From Chrysaora quinquecirrha (lineage: Eukaryota > Cnidaria > Scyphozoa > Semaeostomeae > Pelagiidae), in assembly GCA_014526335.1 (NCBI GenBank), contig JACTAT010000225.1, forward strand, positions 55,502-119,501: a stretch of DNA of 64,000 nt, written 5' to 3'. The notes beneath the pieces were generated by a model. That model searched no databases and had not been told where the DNA came from. It saw only the letters and a list, made by a program, of their open reading frames with translations. The stretch's first letter is position 1. Each line of letters begins with the position of its first letter. The position numbers and the translations under genes are program-made. Below are positions 11,017-22,000 of this stretch, in pieces.

Positions 11017-12193
11017 CTGCACCAGTTAAACTATTTCTCTCAAATAAGGGGACACTTATCAGTGGCTTTATTGCTCTTGTGAAAATGACACCATCATGAC
11101 AGGTAACCAAGAATCATCACTTTCAATAATCATCAGCCCAGCAAACGATGATAATGCGCATGCGTTCGTTTCATGTTTGCACAACTCAAAATAAACTACA
11201 ATTAGCTGCTCTAAGGCGTCTTCATCTTTGCCGCATTAACGAAAGAAAAAGCAAAACCTCTTTATCTACCAACGAAGCTTGAATCTTGATTTCATCAACA
11301 TCAGCCATTGTGAGTTTTGATTTCTACCATAATACAGCACGCCGCTTTTGCAAATTTTTACCTTCAATATGAAGAGACTGTGAAACTTTTAGGAGGCGCT
11401 TCGGATCATAAACTTGATGTCGACCCGCTGATTTTGAATCTTGAATTTTAAAAAAGGCTGCTGCACAAAAAAATTTATCAAAAGATTAAAGAAGTTTATT
11501 GGCTTCAGGAAGAGAAAAGTCATAGTTTTCGCATACTCTGATTTCGATTATTTTTCCTTGGAGTTGTATTTCTCGTCCTCCAAGTCATTACAGAAGATTA
11601 CACAGGATCGTATAATGAGCATTTTTGAATTACGTTCCTCAAGATATTCGCCAAGAAATCCGCGTAAACTCATCTTAGACAAAATCAAACAACTTTTTCG
11701 TGAAAGATTCTTCAGTCAATTGAGCCACAACAGAGATTTGGAACAGTTCATCTTATGAAATGAAATCGGCCGAAAATCCTAGAAGCTTCAAACAATTAAT
11801 AAAACAATGGGATTGTCGCCTTTTCAAATGTGCTCATATACTTGTATTCATACATAACATCGGGCTTAAGATGTATAATGCGGAATATTTATTCTATAAT
11901 TCTGTATGGTATATTTATTTGTGCAAATTCAATTTGCACAATTAAATAAATTCAAGTTAACTTGAATTTATTAAAATGCGTCATACATTGTTAGCTATTA
12001 TAGTAAGTAATCGAATTAAAATAAAATTACCACAACAATAAGAATGCCTGAGACAATGTCCACCTCTGCGTTAATGTGTGATGACCTTGGCGTTCTCAAT
12101 GGCAAATAACAACAATCATTGTGAATCAAAAGAGTATAATCATGGGCTGTAGGAAACGTGGAGCTCCTAATAAGAAAGTGTTTGCCTTTTCAC
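11017..12193. other. Intergenic stretch, no supported gene
   Basis: AT-rich sequence between Gypsy and FB-A. It contains a 105-codon plus-strand frame (11441-11758), Lys/Arg-rich, without recognisable domain or splice context, which I do not call. Near 11050-11310 the minus strand has short open pieces in two frames. Near 11930 there is a small palindrome (caaattcaatttg). Nothing else is evident. Confidence 0.5.
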
Positions 12194-12370
12194 TTTCTGT
12201 ATTTTGTAAATCTGTCTCTCATTATTGTGCTGCGAAGGCGCAATTAAAATCTCGCATGTGACTGATTGACATGAGACTGAGCCATCGTGTCACTCAAACT
12301 GAAAGTTCAAGCTCCTTCTACCTAAATATTATCTAACATTTAGGTACTGAAGAGGTTTCAAGTTAGATCT

Positions 12371-12634
12371 AGTCTAAAACACCACACGAGTCAGAACACG
12401 AGTGAACACGAGTGAACACGTGTGAACAAGAGTGAACACGAGTCATCAGAGTAGGAACATGAGTGAACACGAGTGAACACGAGTCATCAGAGATGGAACA
12501 CGAGTGAAGACGAGCCATCAGAGTTGGAACACGAGTGAACACGAATCAACACGAGTCATCAGAATATGAATACGAGTGAACACGAACGAACACGATTCAC
12601 CCAGATACGAAAAGCAACACGAGTCATAAAATTA
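12371..12634 (+). repeat. FB-A left subrepeat array
   Basis: The array starts AGTCTAAAACACCACACGAG and continues with 10-bp units such as ACGAGTGAAC and units carrying ATCAGAG spacers, ending near ACGAGTCATAAAA. The right array (13757-14117) is its inverted copy. Confidence 0.85.
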
Positions 12635-12639
12635 ATGCT

Positions 12640-13000
12640 GAAGAACAGAACAGTACAGAACATATATAATAACAAATAACAAAGAATGACAAATATATGT
12701 AATAAGAGAATTCTACATAACATATGTAGCATTTAGTTTGTCATTCAGAACAGAGCAATGGATATATAAAAACAAATAATGACAAATATATGTAATAAGT
12801 ATGTTTCTCATTCAGCACAGAACGATGGATATATAGTAACAAATAATGACAAGTATATGTAATAAGTATATAATAAGTATGTTTCTCATCCAGAACAAGA
12901 CAATGGGTATATAGTAACAAATAGTGACAAATATATGTAATAAGAGAATTCTAAACAAATGAAGCATTTAGTTTGTCATTCAGAGCAGAGAAGAATTAAA
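12640..13000. repeat. Degenerate tandem repeat, ~65-75 bp units
   Basis: Four or five imperfect copies share the elements ACAAATATATGTAATAAG, TTCTCATTCAGAACA or TTTGTCATTCAGAACA, and CAATGGATATATA. It lies inside FB-A next to the left arm. Unit length varies through internal insertions. Confidence 0.65.
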
Positions 13001-13022
13001 AACGCTTTACAACCATGAAATA

Positions 13023-13641
13023 TTAGTAAATGGTCAAAAATTGAGCATCAAGACAACAGACCTTTTCAAAGAGGTCTGGGTCGACACGACATTTTTCTGG
13101 AGGATGACAGACATCCTGCATAAGTTGTTGTTGCATTTGTTGTTGTATTTGTTGTTGCTGCATGTGCATGTGCTGTTGTTGTTGCGTGTACTGCTGCTGG
13201 TGCTGTTGTTGTTGCTGATGCTGTAGTTGTGAATGCTGTTGTTGTTGTTGCTCATTTGATGAACAAGGCTGGCAGTCATCATCAATGACTATTGACTGAC
13301 TCATGATGCTGAAGGAATTTTCTTTTCTCCGTTGTTCATTGCAACGATTCCTTTGAAATGCCTTTGCTACTTCATTCTTCTTCATGCCTTTCAAAGAAAC
13401 TGGAAGACCTTTTTCCATGCCAGCTGTTAGGGTGGGCAGTTGCTTTGATCCTTTTGAACTGGACACAGAACATTTTTTTAACTTCCATGATATATTCCAG
13501 CACTTTGCCATTTACCTTTTCCGTTTCTTTGCAAGATTCTATCTCTGGTTCAATTCAATATTTTCATAGTTTCATGAAAGTGGATGGCTCGGACGCGGCA
13601 ATCTCAGTGTTTCTCGCAATCTTAAGCTTTTTTCCCTCCAT
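13023..13641 (-). pseudogene. Glutamine-rich coding remnant inside FB-A
   Basis: On the minus strand an ATG at 13641 opens a short frame (MEGKKLKIARNTEIAAS), which meets two in-frame TGA codons about 25 codons later. A second frame from 13511 stays open for 162 codons to 13023, with a Lys-rich N-terminal half, SIVIDDDCQP, then about 60 residues that are mostly Gln encoded by CAG/CAA, and a short tail PPEKCRVDPDLFEKVCCLD. It looks like decayed or captured coding sequence, not an intact gene. I cannot relate it to a transposase. The Gln stretch is a CAA/CAG microsatellite, so part of the open frame may be composition alone. Confidence 0.4.
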
Positions 13642-13756
13642 GCCCTCCCTTTAGATTTATTTTATGTACATTAGTATTTGGTTATTTGCCATCTTTTTCA
13701 GTATTCTGATTCTTTCCCACTCAGCTTCAAGTGTTGAATCCAGTTTACGGGTATTC

Positions 13757-14117
13757 TAATTTTTATGACTTGTGTTCTTAGTGATGACTTGTGTTCACTC
13801 GTGTTCCATTTCTGATGACTCGTGTTCACTCGTGTTCAATCTCTGATGACTTGTCTTCACTCTTGTTCACTCGTGTTCCATCTCTGATGACTCGTGTTCA
13901 CTCGTGTTCCATCTCTGATGACTTGTGTTCACTCGTGTTCCATCTCTGATGACTCGTGTTCACTCGTGTTCCATCTCTGATGACTTGTCTTCACTCGTGT
14001 TCACTCGTGTTCCATCTCTGATGACTTGTGTTCACTCGTGTTCACTCGTGTTCCATCTCTGATGACTCGTGTTCACTCGTGTTCACACGTGTTCTGACTC
14101 GTGTGGTGTTTTAGACT
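13757..14117 (-). repeat. FB-A right subrepeat array (10, 31 and 41-bp units)
   Basis: The array is a run of modules CGTGTTCACT, CGTGTTCCAT and CTCTGATGACT, giving repeating units of 31 bp (10+10+11) and 41 bp with one extra decamer, ending CGTGTGGTGTTTTAGACT. It is the inverted counterpart of 12371-12634. Confidence 0.85.
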
Positions 14118-14230
14118 TCAACTTACATTTTGAGTGACACGATAGCTCGATCCCACGTCAATCAGCCACGCGCGAGCTTAACATTGCGCCTTTGCAGCAG
14201 AATACAGAGAGAGATAGACAAAATAGACAA

Positions 14231-15109
14231 TATTTCGAATGGCAGCGCCCTTAAAAATATAACCCTTGAGTAAACGATAACGAAGGCGAGTTCCTATGAC
14301 CTCCCCGATATGCAACGCAAGCACTTACAGTTTAACGGTTGTGGGCTAGCGCCATGAGTGTATTTAAGAAGCCAAAGTATATCCACGATGAGCGTTGATG
14401 ACGAAAATATGATAGGTAAGTTAAGCTTTTTTCATCATGCATTTGCTTATTTTACTCTTACTTTGTACCATTTATGAATATTTACGACGACGAGACTGTT
14501 TGAAAATAGGAAATGAAAATAAAGAATTGAAAATAGGATTGACAGTGGTCCAAGCTTGTAGGGTTGTTTCAGAATTTTCATAGGGACTTTAAACATACCC
14601 AGCTGATTTTTCTTTGTCTTTGCTGTGTTTCTGCTTTATTTCATAAATCTACTCTTCGCCACAAGAAGCACAAAACTCTTCTACAAAAACAGTTCTTTTT
14701 TTCTTAGTTTTGCTGAAAACCTTAAGATTTTTCTCTTACCATAATTAAAAATTTTGAACGAAAAATGAAATGTAAAAATAAAATGAGCGAAAATCAATAA
14801 TATAATTTTTGCTATTCACGACAGTTAATCTCAACTTCATTAATGTTATTTCTCCATATCGCGACGAAGTAGCTAGATGTTTAACACGTAGAAATTTTCC
14901 TTTTTGTCAGTATTTCCGCTCGAGTGGTTTTGCCACCATCGCAGAACAATGGAGTGAGACATCTAGCGACTTCGTCGCTATATTATTGTTATAACGTGAA
15001 ACAAGTAAACATTCTTATCTTTGCATTATATCTGTTGATTTATTAATGGATAAGACTTAAAAAAGGAATAGCAAGCTGTTCTTGGTAACAAAAAAATGTT
15101 TTATTTTAC
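14231..15109. other. Intergenic stretch downstream of NSE3
   Basis: Mostly AT-rich non-coding sequence with one small inverted-repeat element (14856-14983). An ATG at 14384 followed by eight codons and a GTAAGT donor resembles a first exon, but no following exon was identified, so it is not called. Confidence 0.4.
14856..14983. mobile_element. Short MITE-like inverted repeat element
   Basis: The 25-bp ends ATATCGCGACGAAGTAGCTA... (14856-14880) and their inverted copy (14959-14983) match at 23 of 25 positions around a 78-bp middle. The ends are themselves palindromic (AGCGAC-GAA-GTCGCT). No coding capacity; a TA target duplication is possible but cannot be told from TIR sequence. Confidence 0.6.
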
Positions 15110-15115
15110 AATGGA
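15110..15115 (-). terminator. NSE3 polyadenylation signal (AATAAA)
   Basis: On the minus strand AATAAA occurs about 100 bases after the NSE3 stop codon, a normal place for the poly(A) signal of this gene. Confidence 0.6.
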
Positions 15116-15217
15116 TTTGTATCTTCCGAGAACTTTCTCAAGAGATTACTATGACAAACATGAAATATAAATAGTTAATTCCTTAAACGCTCATCAAACT
15201 CTAATCTTTTCATGATT

Positions 15218-18200
15218 TTATGTACTTTGCTCTTCTTCCAATATTTCCCGGTACTGGATTTTCCATGATTCGATATCCACGCCATAGATCTAAAACGAAA
15301 AAAAACGCACAATTTTGATTACAGCAATTTTAGCTTGTCTCTACAACTGTTTTCTTTATGGACAAAAAGGGCATTATTCATAGAAGAAAACAGCTAAAAT
15401 ATCGCATTGCATCGTAAATGAACTGACTATGTCTAGGAAACTAAAGTTTTACTACCTCTGACACAAATTGCAACACTTTCCTCTTTGTTGTCTCAACTTT
15501 CGCTCTTGTTCCCCATTTGTATTCAAATGAAGTACCCTCTGGAGTAACAACTTTTTCTTTGAAAATGTACCTGTGAAATGAAGTGCACAACGAATTGGAT
15601 TAGAGCAAAGGAACACATTTAGGTTGAATAAGAAGTCCAGTGAGCATTCTTTCAAAAACTGTGGTAAGAAATAATTCTAACGTCTTCAGAAGTAACTATA
15701 ATAATTGTAAAGGAAGCAGAACATATTATCTAAGATATCGGGTTAGTTAAGAGAATTATAATGTGAATCACATGGACAGACAGAGCATCAAGTAACCAGT
15801 GCGTCATTACGCTGACAAAAGTAGGATAACACGACAGAAAGCTTACATTTTCTTGACAAGGTCATGAAGAATCTTTTCAATGTCTCCAAACTCTTTATGC
15901 TGCCTTCTAACAGAGACAAAAGGTACGATATTACGAGTGTACATGAATATTCTCAGCCAATTAAAAAGAAATAATGAAAGCAGCAACAGGAACAAATGCA
16001 ATTTAAAAAACGCTGTTTTCAAGTTAAAACAAACATTTGTTACTTACTCTTTGTGAATTCCAAGATTCTTAAGGCTACGCCATAATGATACTATAATGAG
16101 AGTAAGAGCCAATTAATTTTTTAATCTAATGAGTTTAATAATAAATATGTACTACGTTTCGAAACAATAAATTCTCGATCCTAAAGCCAGTTTTTGACTA
16201 GGCTAATATTTTTTCAAGCAGCGGTGCGACTATTGTTTTTGCATTATTATTTTTGACAACGGTCGCTTCTAAACGCCCCGCTATGCGCGTTTTGAAAGTC
16301 GGATTGACTTGAATTAAGAGGGCATCTTAGCTATCCAAAAATTGATGTGTAAATTCATCTTTGAAATACAGGTTTTGAAGAATCACAATGAAAAATCAAT
16401 CCAAAGGGCATTGCATCATCTTCCGCTTTGAACTCTTGTAAAGATATTTACTTGATCAGTTCAATGATAATATGAATAATGATGCATTTGATCTTAACAA
16501 AGAAGTATTTAACAAAATCTCACTTGGGTGTTTCAGAACGTTTTCAATCTTGCAGAAAGCATATTCAGCAAATACGTGAGATAAAATAACTCAAAAGGGT
16601 AGGAATGTTGCTTAGTAGGCAAAGAACAAAATTGTTACGAAAAATTTTTATAATCATTAATGTGAGATATGACATCACGTTTAAGAATTTTCATCTTCTG
16701 ACGTCAATTCTCACAAGACACAGTGTAGAATCAAAAATAAGGATTGATTTAGAGGTCGGATATGGACAAACAATTATGAAACATTTTGGTATTGTTTATT
16801 TCCATACTCTTACTTGCATAAAATCAGATTTCTTCGGTCGTTAAGGCTTGCAAAAGTCGAGTATTAAGTGACACATTAGTTGCACAGTTATAGATAGAAG
16901 CACAAAAGTTCGATAATTTGAATAGTACAAGGTAGAAACTCAAACGTGATCCACATCACAGTGACACTCAAACTTGATGCATATCAGGATGAAACTCAAA
17001 TTTAGTCCACATCAGCGTGCCTGTGATTTTATGTTGGACACAGGAATCAAAAGTTTAGAAGGGGGCACACTGTGTCATCCTCCAGGTGAGACTGGGCTAA
17101 CACCATCAGAAACAAGATAATGGCGCTTGATCAACACCAAGATATTCGTTTGAAATAAATGACTGATGCGGAATTCTAAGTGCTTCCATTGGCATCTAGC
17201 AAAGACCAAATGTAGAGCAATTACAATATTACGTGCAATTCTTCATTACATTACTTTAATACGACTTTTAATAAGATCTTAAAAATTATCCGGTTTGAAA
17301 ACACAAAGGGTGCAGACCAAGAAGAGCTTTTCAGAAGTTGCAACTTGAAAAAACTGCAACAAGACCGGGAACAAGACATTTACGTTTATCGCTTGAGAGT
17401 TCGGAATTTCCAACACTTGAAAGTAACAATAACTGAACTAACACCGTCTATTACTGAGCAGTGGTCAAAACAGCAGGAAATGATATCAGGCGGCAAAAGG
17501 TGGAAAAACGTGTTTCAGCAGTTCAGCAAAAATATAACGTGTGAAAATATATGAGACACGTGGAAAGGGGAAAGGAGGGGGGAAAAGGTGCTACTGGTTA
17601 GAAAGTAGAATTCTACAGTAGCAAGAATATATAATTTAAGCGTTGTATCCAAACCTTCTGTTATTACTCCATCACTCATGTAAATTAGACTGAGAATTAT
17701 CATTAGTAGTCCTGCCCTGTTAGTATTGTCATCCCTGTAAGGCAAAAAAGAATTTCATTGGCAGGTTTATAGTGCAAATCTGAATTTATGAATAGTATAA
17801 CCAGAAGCTTAAATATTATGATTAGAAACAAACGAAAGATGAAAATTGTTTGTTTATTGACTGTATATTCGACTGTACTTTCCAACAGTCATCGTCATCA
17901 GTCGTCATCATCTGAATTTATTTTATCATGTTTTTTTTATCTAGAGCACTTGTTTAAACAGTTTATAGACTGTGAAAAATTAATGCTGTGAAAAATTGAA
18001 AAATCTGTTGAGGTATACAAAATTTACATGAAAAGCTTTAAATTGAAAGTTTGTCATATTAAAGATTCATTTGTCGTGACAACAAAATCAGTTTAGTAAG
18101 TATTCTGGACCTGCACTTTGCATTTATCTCAAAAGGTAGTTAATGCACACATGTTGTACATGTTAAAGCATTAAAGTACTCAAAATAGGAAACTTTACTT

Positions 18201-19053
18201 TGAGGTTTGAAACAAAGTTGGAAGAAGAGAAGAGGGGGAAACATCAACACATTTAACACATACAGTTTTTATTAAACACAAAAATAAACAAAAACAAAAA
18301 CGGGGCGTGTGATATAAGATGCACAAAATCATGCTTGGCAGGAAACAGCGAATTTCATACCAAGTTGTTATGTCTTCATTGTCACCATAATTTAGCTTGT
18401 TAACCAAGAGATACATCTTTGATTTACCAGCAGTTTCTGCCTCTACTATATCTAAGCCAAACACCTTCAAATAAAAATCTGTCACTTATATTAAATATCA
18501 ATTTTCAACAATTCAGTAGCATTCTTATTGAAAAGAAGTCTTATTAAACGAGATGTACACTCTGATTTGTCGTTCTTTGCTCTTTTGATGCATTATTGTT
18601 TAGTTTTTCATGTTTTTTGTTATGGATAGGGTGGTTGTGGAAATGGTTATGTAAATCTCCCTCTCACGGCAAACAGACTTTTTTGCGTAGAAACTTGAAA
18701 CTCTCTTACATGACGAGGGCGTTTTTCTGTCAGTGTCATCTCACGTTTCTCATTGCGTACATAGCTACTAAAGGTGGAACGATACCAAAAGATCGAAAGC
18801 CAGAGAAAACTACCAAAAATTACCCAAAACGACCACAAGGCAGATAAAAACCACCAAAAACTTGTAAAAATCCCTAATTTTGAACAGAATAGCGCTTTTA
18901 ACCTTTATCTGTATTTCAAGACAGTTCTTTCTAAGTTAGTTAGTTAGAGTTACTAAGATATACTTAGCTATTTAGATAGTTAGTTTGTTAACATAGCTTG
19001 TAAGCTCATTAGTTTGCTCGCAAAGCAAGTTAGTTAATTATTTAGTTAGCTGT

Positions 19054-19085
<32 letters not shown>

Positions 19086-22000
19086 CTGTTTAGTTAGTAC
19101 GTTACCAAGATAGTTAGTTAGTTAGTTAGTTAGTTCGTTAAGTTTTAATTAGTTAGTTAGTTAGTTAGTCAGATAGTAAGATAGTAAGTTAATTAGCATA
19201 AAATATAAACATGTTTATCTTCACAAGGCAGTTTTTACATTGGTATAATTAGCTATAAAACTAACCTGTGACAGCGACCACTACCTTCAGTTATTGCTAA
19301 CATTATCATAAGGCAGCAAGAACGAATTTGCTTCATTTTTACGTGTTTTGTAAAAATAACGACACCTTCTGTTGTACATACTGTTTTGTGTCGACACATT
19401 AAGGTCAGTTCATCTTGATCACTTATTTCGTTATAAAAGTTGAAAAAATTCACTTAGTTTATGCGGTATAATGGGGTTAAGACCATGCACCCAAAATGCC
19501 TTAGGCCTGGTGCTTTATGCAGCATTGTAAGCTTCATGCAGAATTGGATCACCTTCAAAATTTCATGCTCACATGCAGTAGCATTTGGTCAGAAAGATGT
19601 ATCTTCAAATGTATTTAAGATGCATTTCTTTGTATTTTCAAATACAAAGTTGATTCTGCTAGTCAGAAAATTTAAATAATACAGTGACTTAAATTTTCTA
19701 TAAACCCATGGTTCAATTTAAAATGAAAAATTTATCTGAGGTGCCATCTCTTGCAAAAGGCAGTTCTGGTTCGTTCTTACACTTTTTGCTTATTCTTGTC
19801 ATAGCAACAAGACATTACTGCAAATAAATGTGACGTGGCTAACGTTTTAATCGATTTGACAGATTTCTTGTAAGTATGCCCAAAAATGTTTCCGCTGCTT
19901 CTCGAATTTTTAAAGAATTCGCTGTCAATTTTTGTAAATAAGCAAACTGATGATGGGTAAAGTTTCTTCTTTGATCTAGTATCTTATAAGATACACCCAC
20001 AAGTATCTTAACATTGCTGTTCTGGTTGCTCAGTTTTTTTCAAGACAAGGTTTCCTTTAAAACAAGGTTTTACTAGATAAACACCATAACAAAGTGAAGA
20101 CAAAAAAATTTCAGAAAAGAGATAAGCATACATCTGCAAGCTGTGCCTTGGCTTTTTGGAATACATTTGGGAAGGCTTTGGAGTGTTCTTTCATTACAAA
20201 TTTGTTGATATCTGCAAAGATCAGGTTGCAATAAAAGAATACTGGTAGCTATACACTATACATGAAAATTTCTTGGGAAGTATCCTTGAATACATTATAC
20301 ATCATATGGTATTTTCTCCTGTATGCTGCCCTTTCTGATCTTCCTGCCACTCTAATATTGCTGCCTTCATTCTATACTTTGAAAATTAATCCCCCCTTTC
20401 TGATAATCCTGCATGTTAGTTTCAATTGCAAATATGCCAGGAGTATTGATGATTCCATTCAGAATAGTGCCATATTGTTTTCATCAAGAGAGAAAAATAC
20501 ATCCCCAATAGAAAAATGCCTTAGTTTTGTTAAAGTTGGAAAGAAATTTTAGGAAAGCTGCAGGTTCAGAAGGACAAGGCAGTTCATTTGCAACTTAAAA
20601 TGTGATCTATAATGGATAGCTCTTTGGATTCAAAGTTATGAGAAGTGTTTATCCTAGTGTTTATTGTTGATAATTATTTCACTTTCTAAAAGCTTTTTGA
20701 AACACCAAACCCTCCTGTTGGTAATCTCCCTTCTATAATAATCCTGCATTAAAGTAGGATGTTGGATTGATAAACCTGCAGTGGGATGAGAGAATACAGA
20801 ACGCACATTTTTGAACCAATTACTTATACTTGATAATACCTTGTCTCTTTATTGGAATTTTCTTTTTGTCACTCATTATGAGATATCTGACTAATTCTGA
20901 AACCTAAATAAAAATCAGAGGAAAATAGGAAAGTGGAAGAATAAACAAGCTTGAAGAAAAAGGTTTAAGAAGAAAAAATAACAATAACGTCACTCCAACG
21001 GGATGGTATAATTTAAGATTCAAGATCCAAGATCCAAGATCCAAGATCCGAGAAATTAAGATCCGAGATATTAAGATCCGAGATATTAAGATCCGAGAAA
21101 TTAAGATCCGAGATACTAAGATCCGAGATATTAAGATCCGAGAAATTAAGATCCGAGAAATTAAGATCCAAGAAATTAAGATCCGAGATATTAAGATCCA
21201 AGAAATTAAGATCCGAGATATTAATGACCGAACTTTTCGTTATTTAGCTTCTGTTTAACTTTAAACATGTTTCTGCAGTAAATTGTGGGGATACAAGGAG
21301 CTTCACACACATGTACCCCGTCTTCCTTGTTCCCAAATAGGGCCTGGCCAAAATAGGGTTCAGGGTGAAAATGGGGCTGTCTGTTTTGCATCAGCAAAAT
21401 GCAGCAACAATATCCACCTATATATTCTGTTCATCACATCAAGAAAATCACCGAGTTTCCCCAGCACTACAGTAGCTCAGTGGGTTAGTACGCGTGATGC
21501 AGATTATATGGTCGCTGGATCGATCCACGGCACCACCTGTGTTTTAGTTTATTAGTTTTAGTTTCCGAAAAATTTTTCTCCGATGAGCACTTCGTGATTG
21601 TTTTCGCGTGAAAATTAATAAAAAAGTACAGAATAATTAATGATAATTTTAGTCTTGTTTGTTTTCTATTTTTAAACAATTCTCAAATTTGGCCGCCAAA
21701 TTTGAGAATTGCTTAAAAATAAAAACAAACAAATTTAAGCTAAAAATACAGTGACTTCATGTTGTCTATTCCATAGGCCTAAGTTATAAGTATAATATAC
21801 AAGTATGTATAAACCGCCAAATATTGGATCTTAATTTCTTGGATCTTAATATCTCGGATCTTAATTTCTGGGATCTTAATTTCTCGGATCTTAATATCTC
21901 GGATCTTAATTTCTCGGATCTTAATATCTCGGATCTTAATATCTCGGATCTTGGATCTTGGATCTTGAATCTTAAATTATACCATCCCCACTCCAACACT

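Larger units (their letters stand above)
12194..14230. mobile_element. Foldback-type DNA element FB-A
   Basis: Two long inverted arms enclose about 1.1 kb. Each arm has an outer unique part (about 12194-12310 against 14113-14230, roughly 80% identical, sharing for example CGTGTCACTCAAA), then the block AGTCTAAAACACCACAC, then a subrepeat array of CACGAGTGAA-type decamers. The left arm carries an extra ~55 bp between the outer part and the AGTCT block, containing a small palindrome. This architecture is that of Foldback elements, which encode MULE-like transposases in other animals. No clean target duplication was found; TCAAGTTAGAT and TCAACTTACAT beside the AGTCT block are an imperfect 9/11 match and may just be arm sequence. 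Confidence 0.7.
21000..21988. mobile_element. Foldback-type DNA element FB-C
   Basis: A 989-bp element in NSE3 intron 2. The perfect terminal inverted repeat starts GGGATGGTATAATTTAAG, continues AAGATTCAAGATCCAAGATCC and passes into arrays of 15-bp units (AGATCCGAGATATTA and AGATCCGAGAAATTA): left 21000-21223, right 21823-21988. It is flanked by an exact 9-bp duplication, the length typical of Foldback and MULE elements. The middle has no transposase; it holds a tRNA-like segment and a long hairpin. It must be mobilised in trans. Confidence 0.88.

Noticed and set aside
11050..11310. Possible first exon of a minus-strand gene (ATG near 11308, acidic open pieces)
   Set aside because: Needs a frame change within 40 bases and has no following exon; the case is too weak.
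11441..11758. 105-codon Lys/Arg-rich plus frame
   Set aside because: No domain, splice context or repeat support; AT-rich chance frame is likely.
13034..13285. Asn/Ser-rich minus frame and a Leu-rich plus frame over the same bases
   Set aside because: Both are shifted or antisense readings of the CAG/CAA microsatellite.
14384..14420. ATG, eight codons and a GTAAGT donor on the plus strand
   Set aside because: No downstream exon found, and it would run into the 3' end of NSE3.
17345..17554. 69-codon plus frame in NSE3 intron 6
   Set aside because: Antisense to the intron, no domain, no splice or start context.
21013..21201. Repetitive Leu/Ser/Asp proteins on FB-C arms (also 21784-22006)
   Set aside because: Readings of the 15-bp subrepeats, which are a multiple of three and so stay open by chance.
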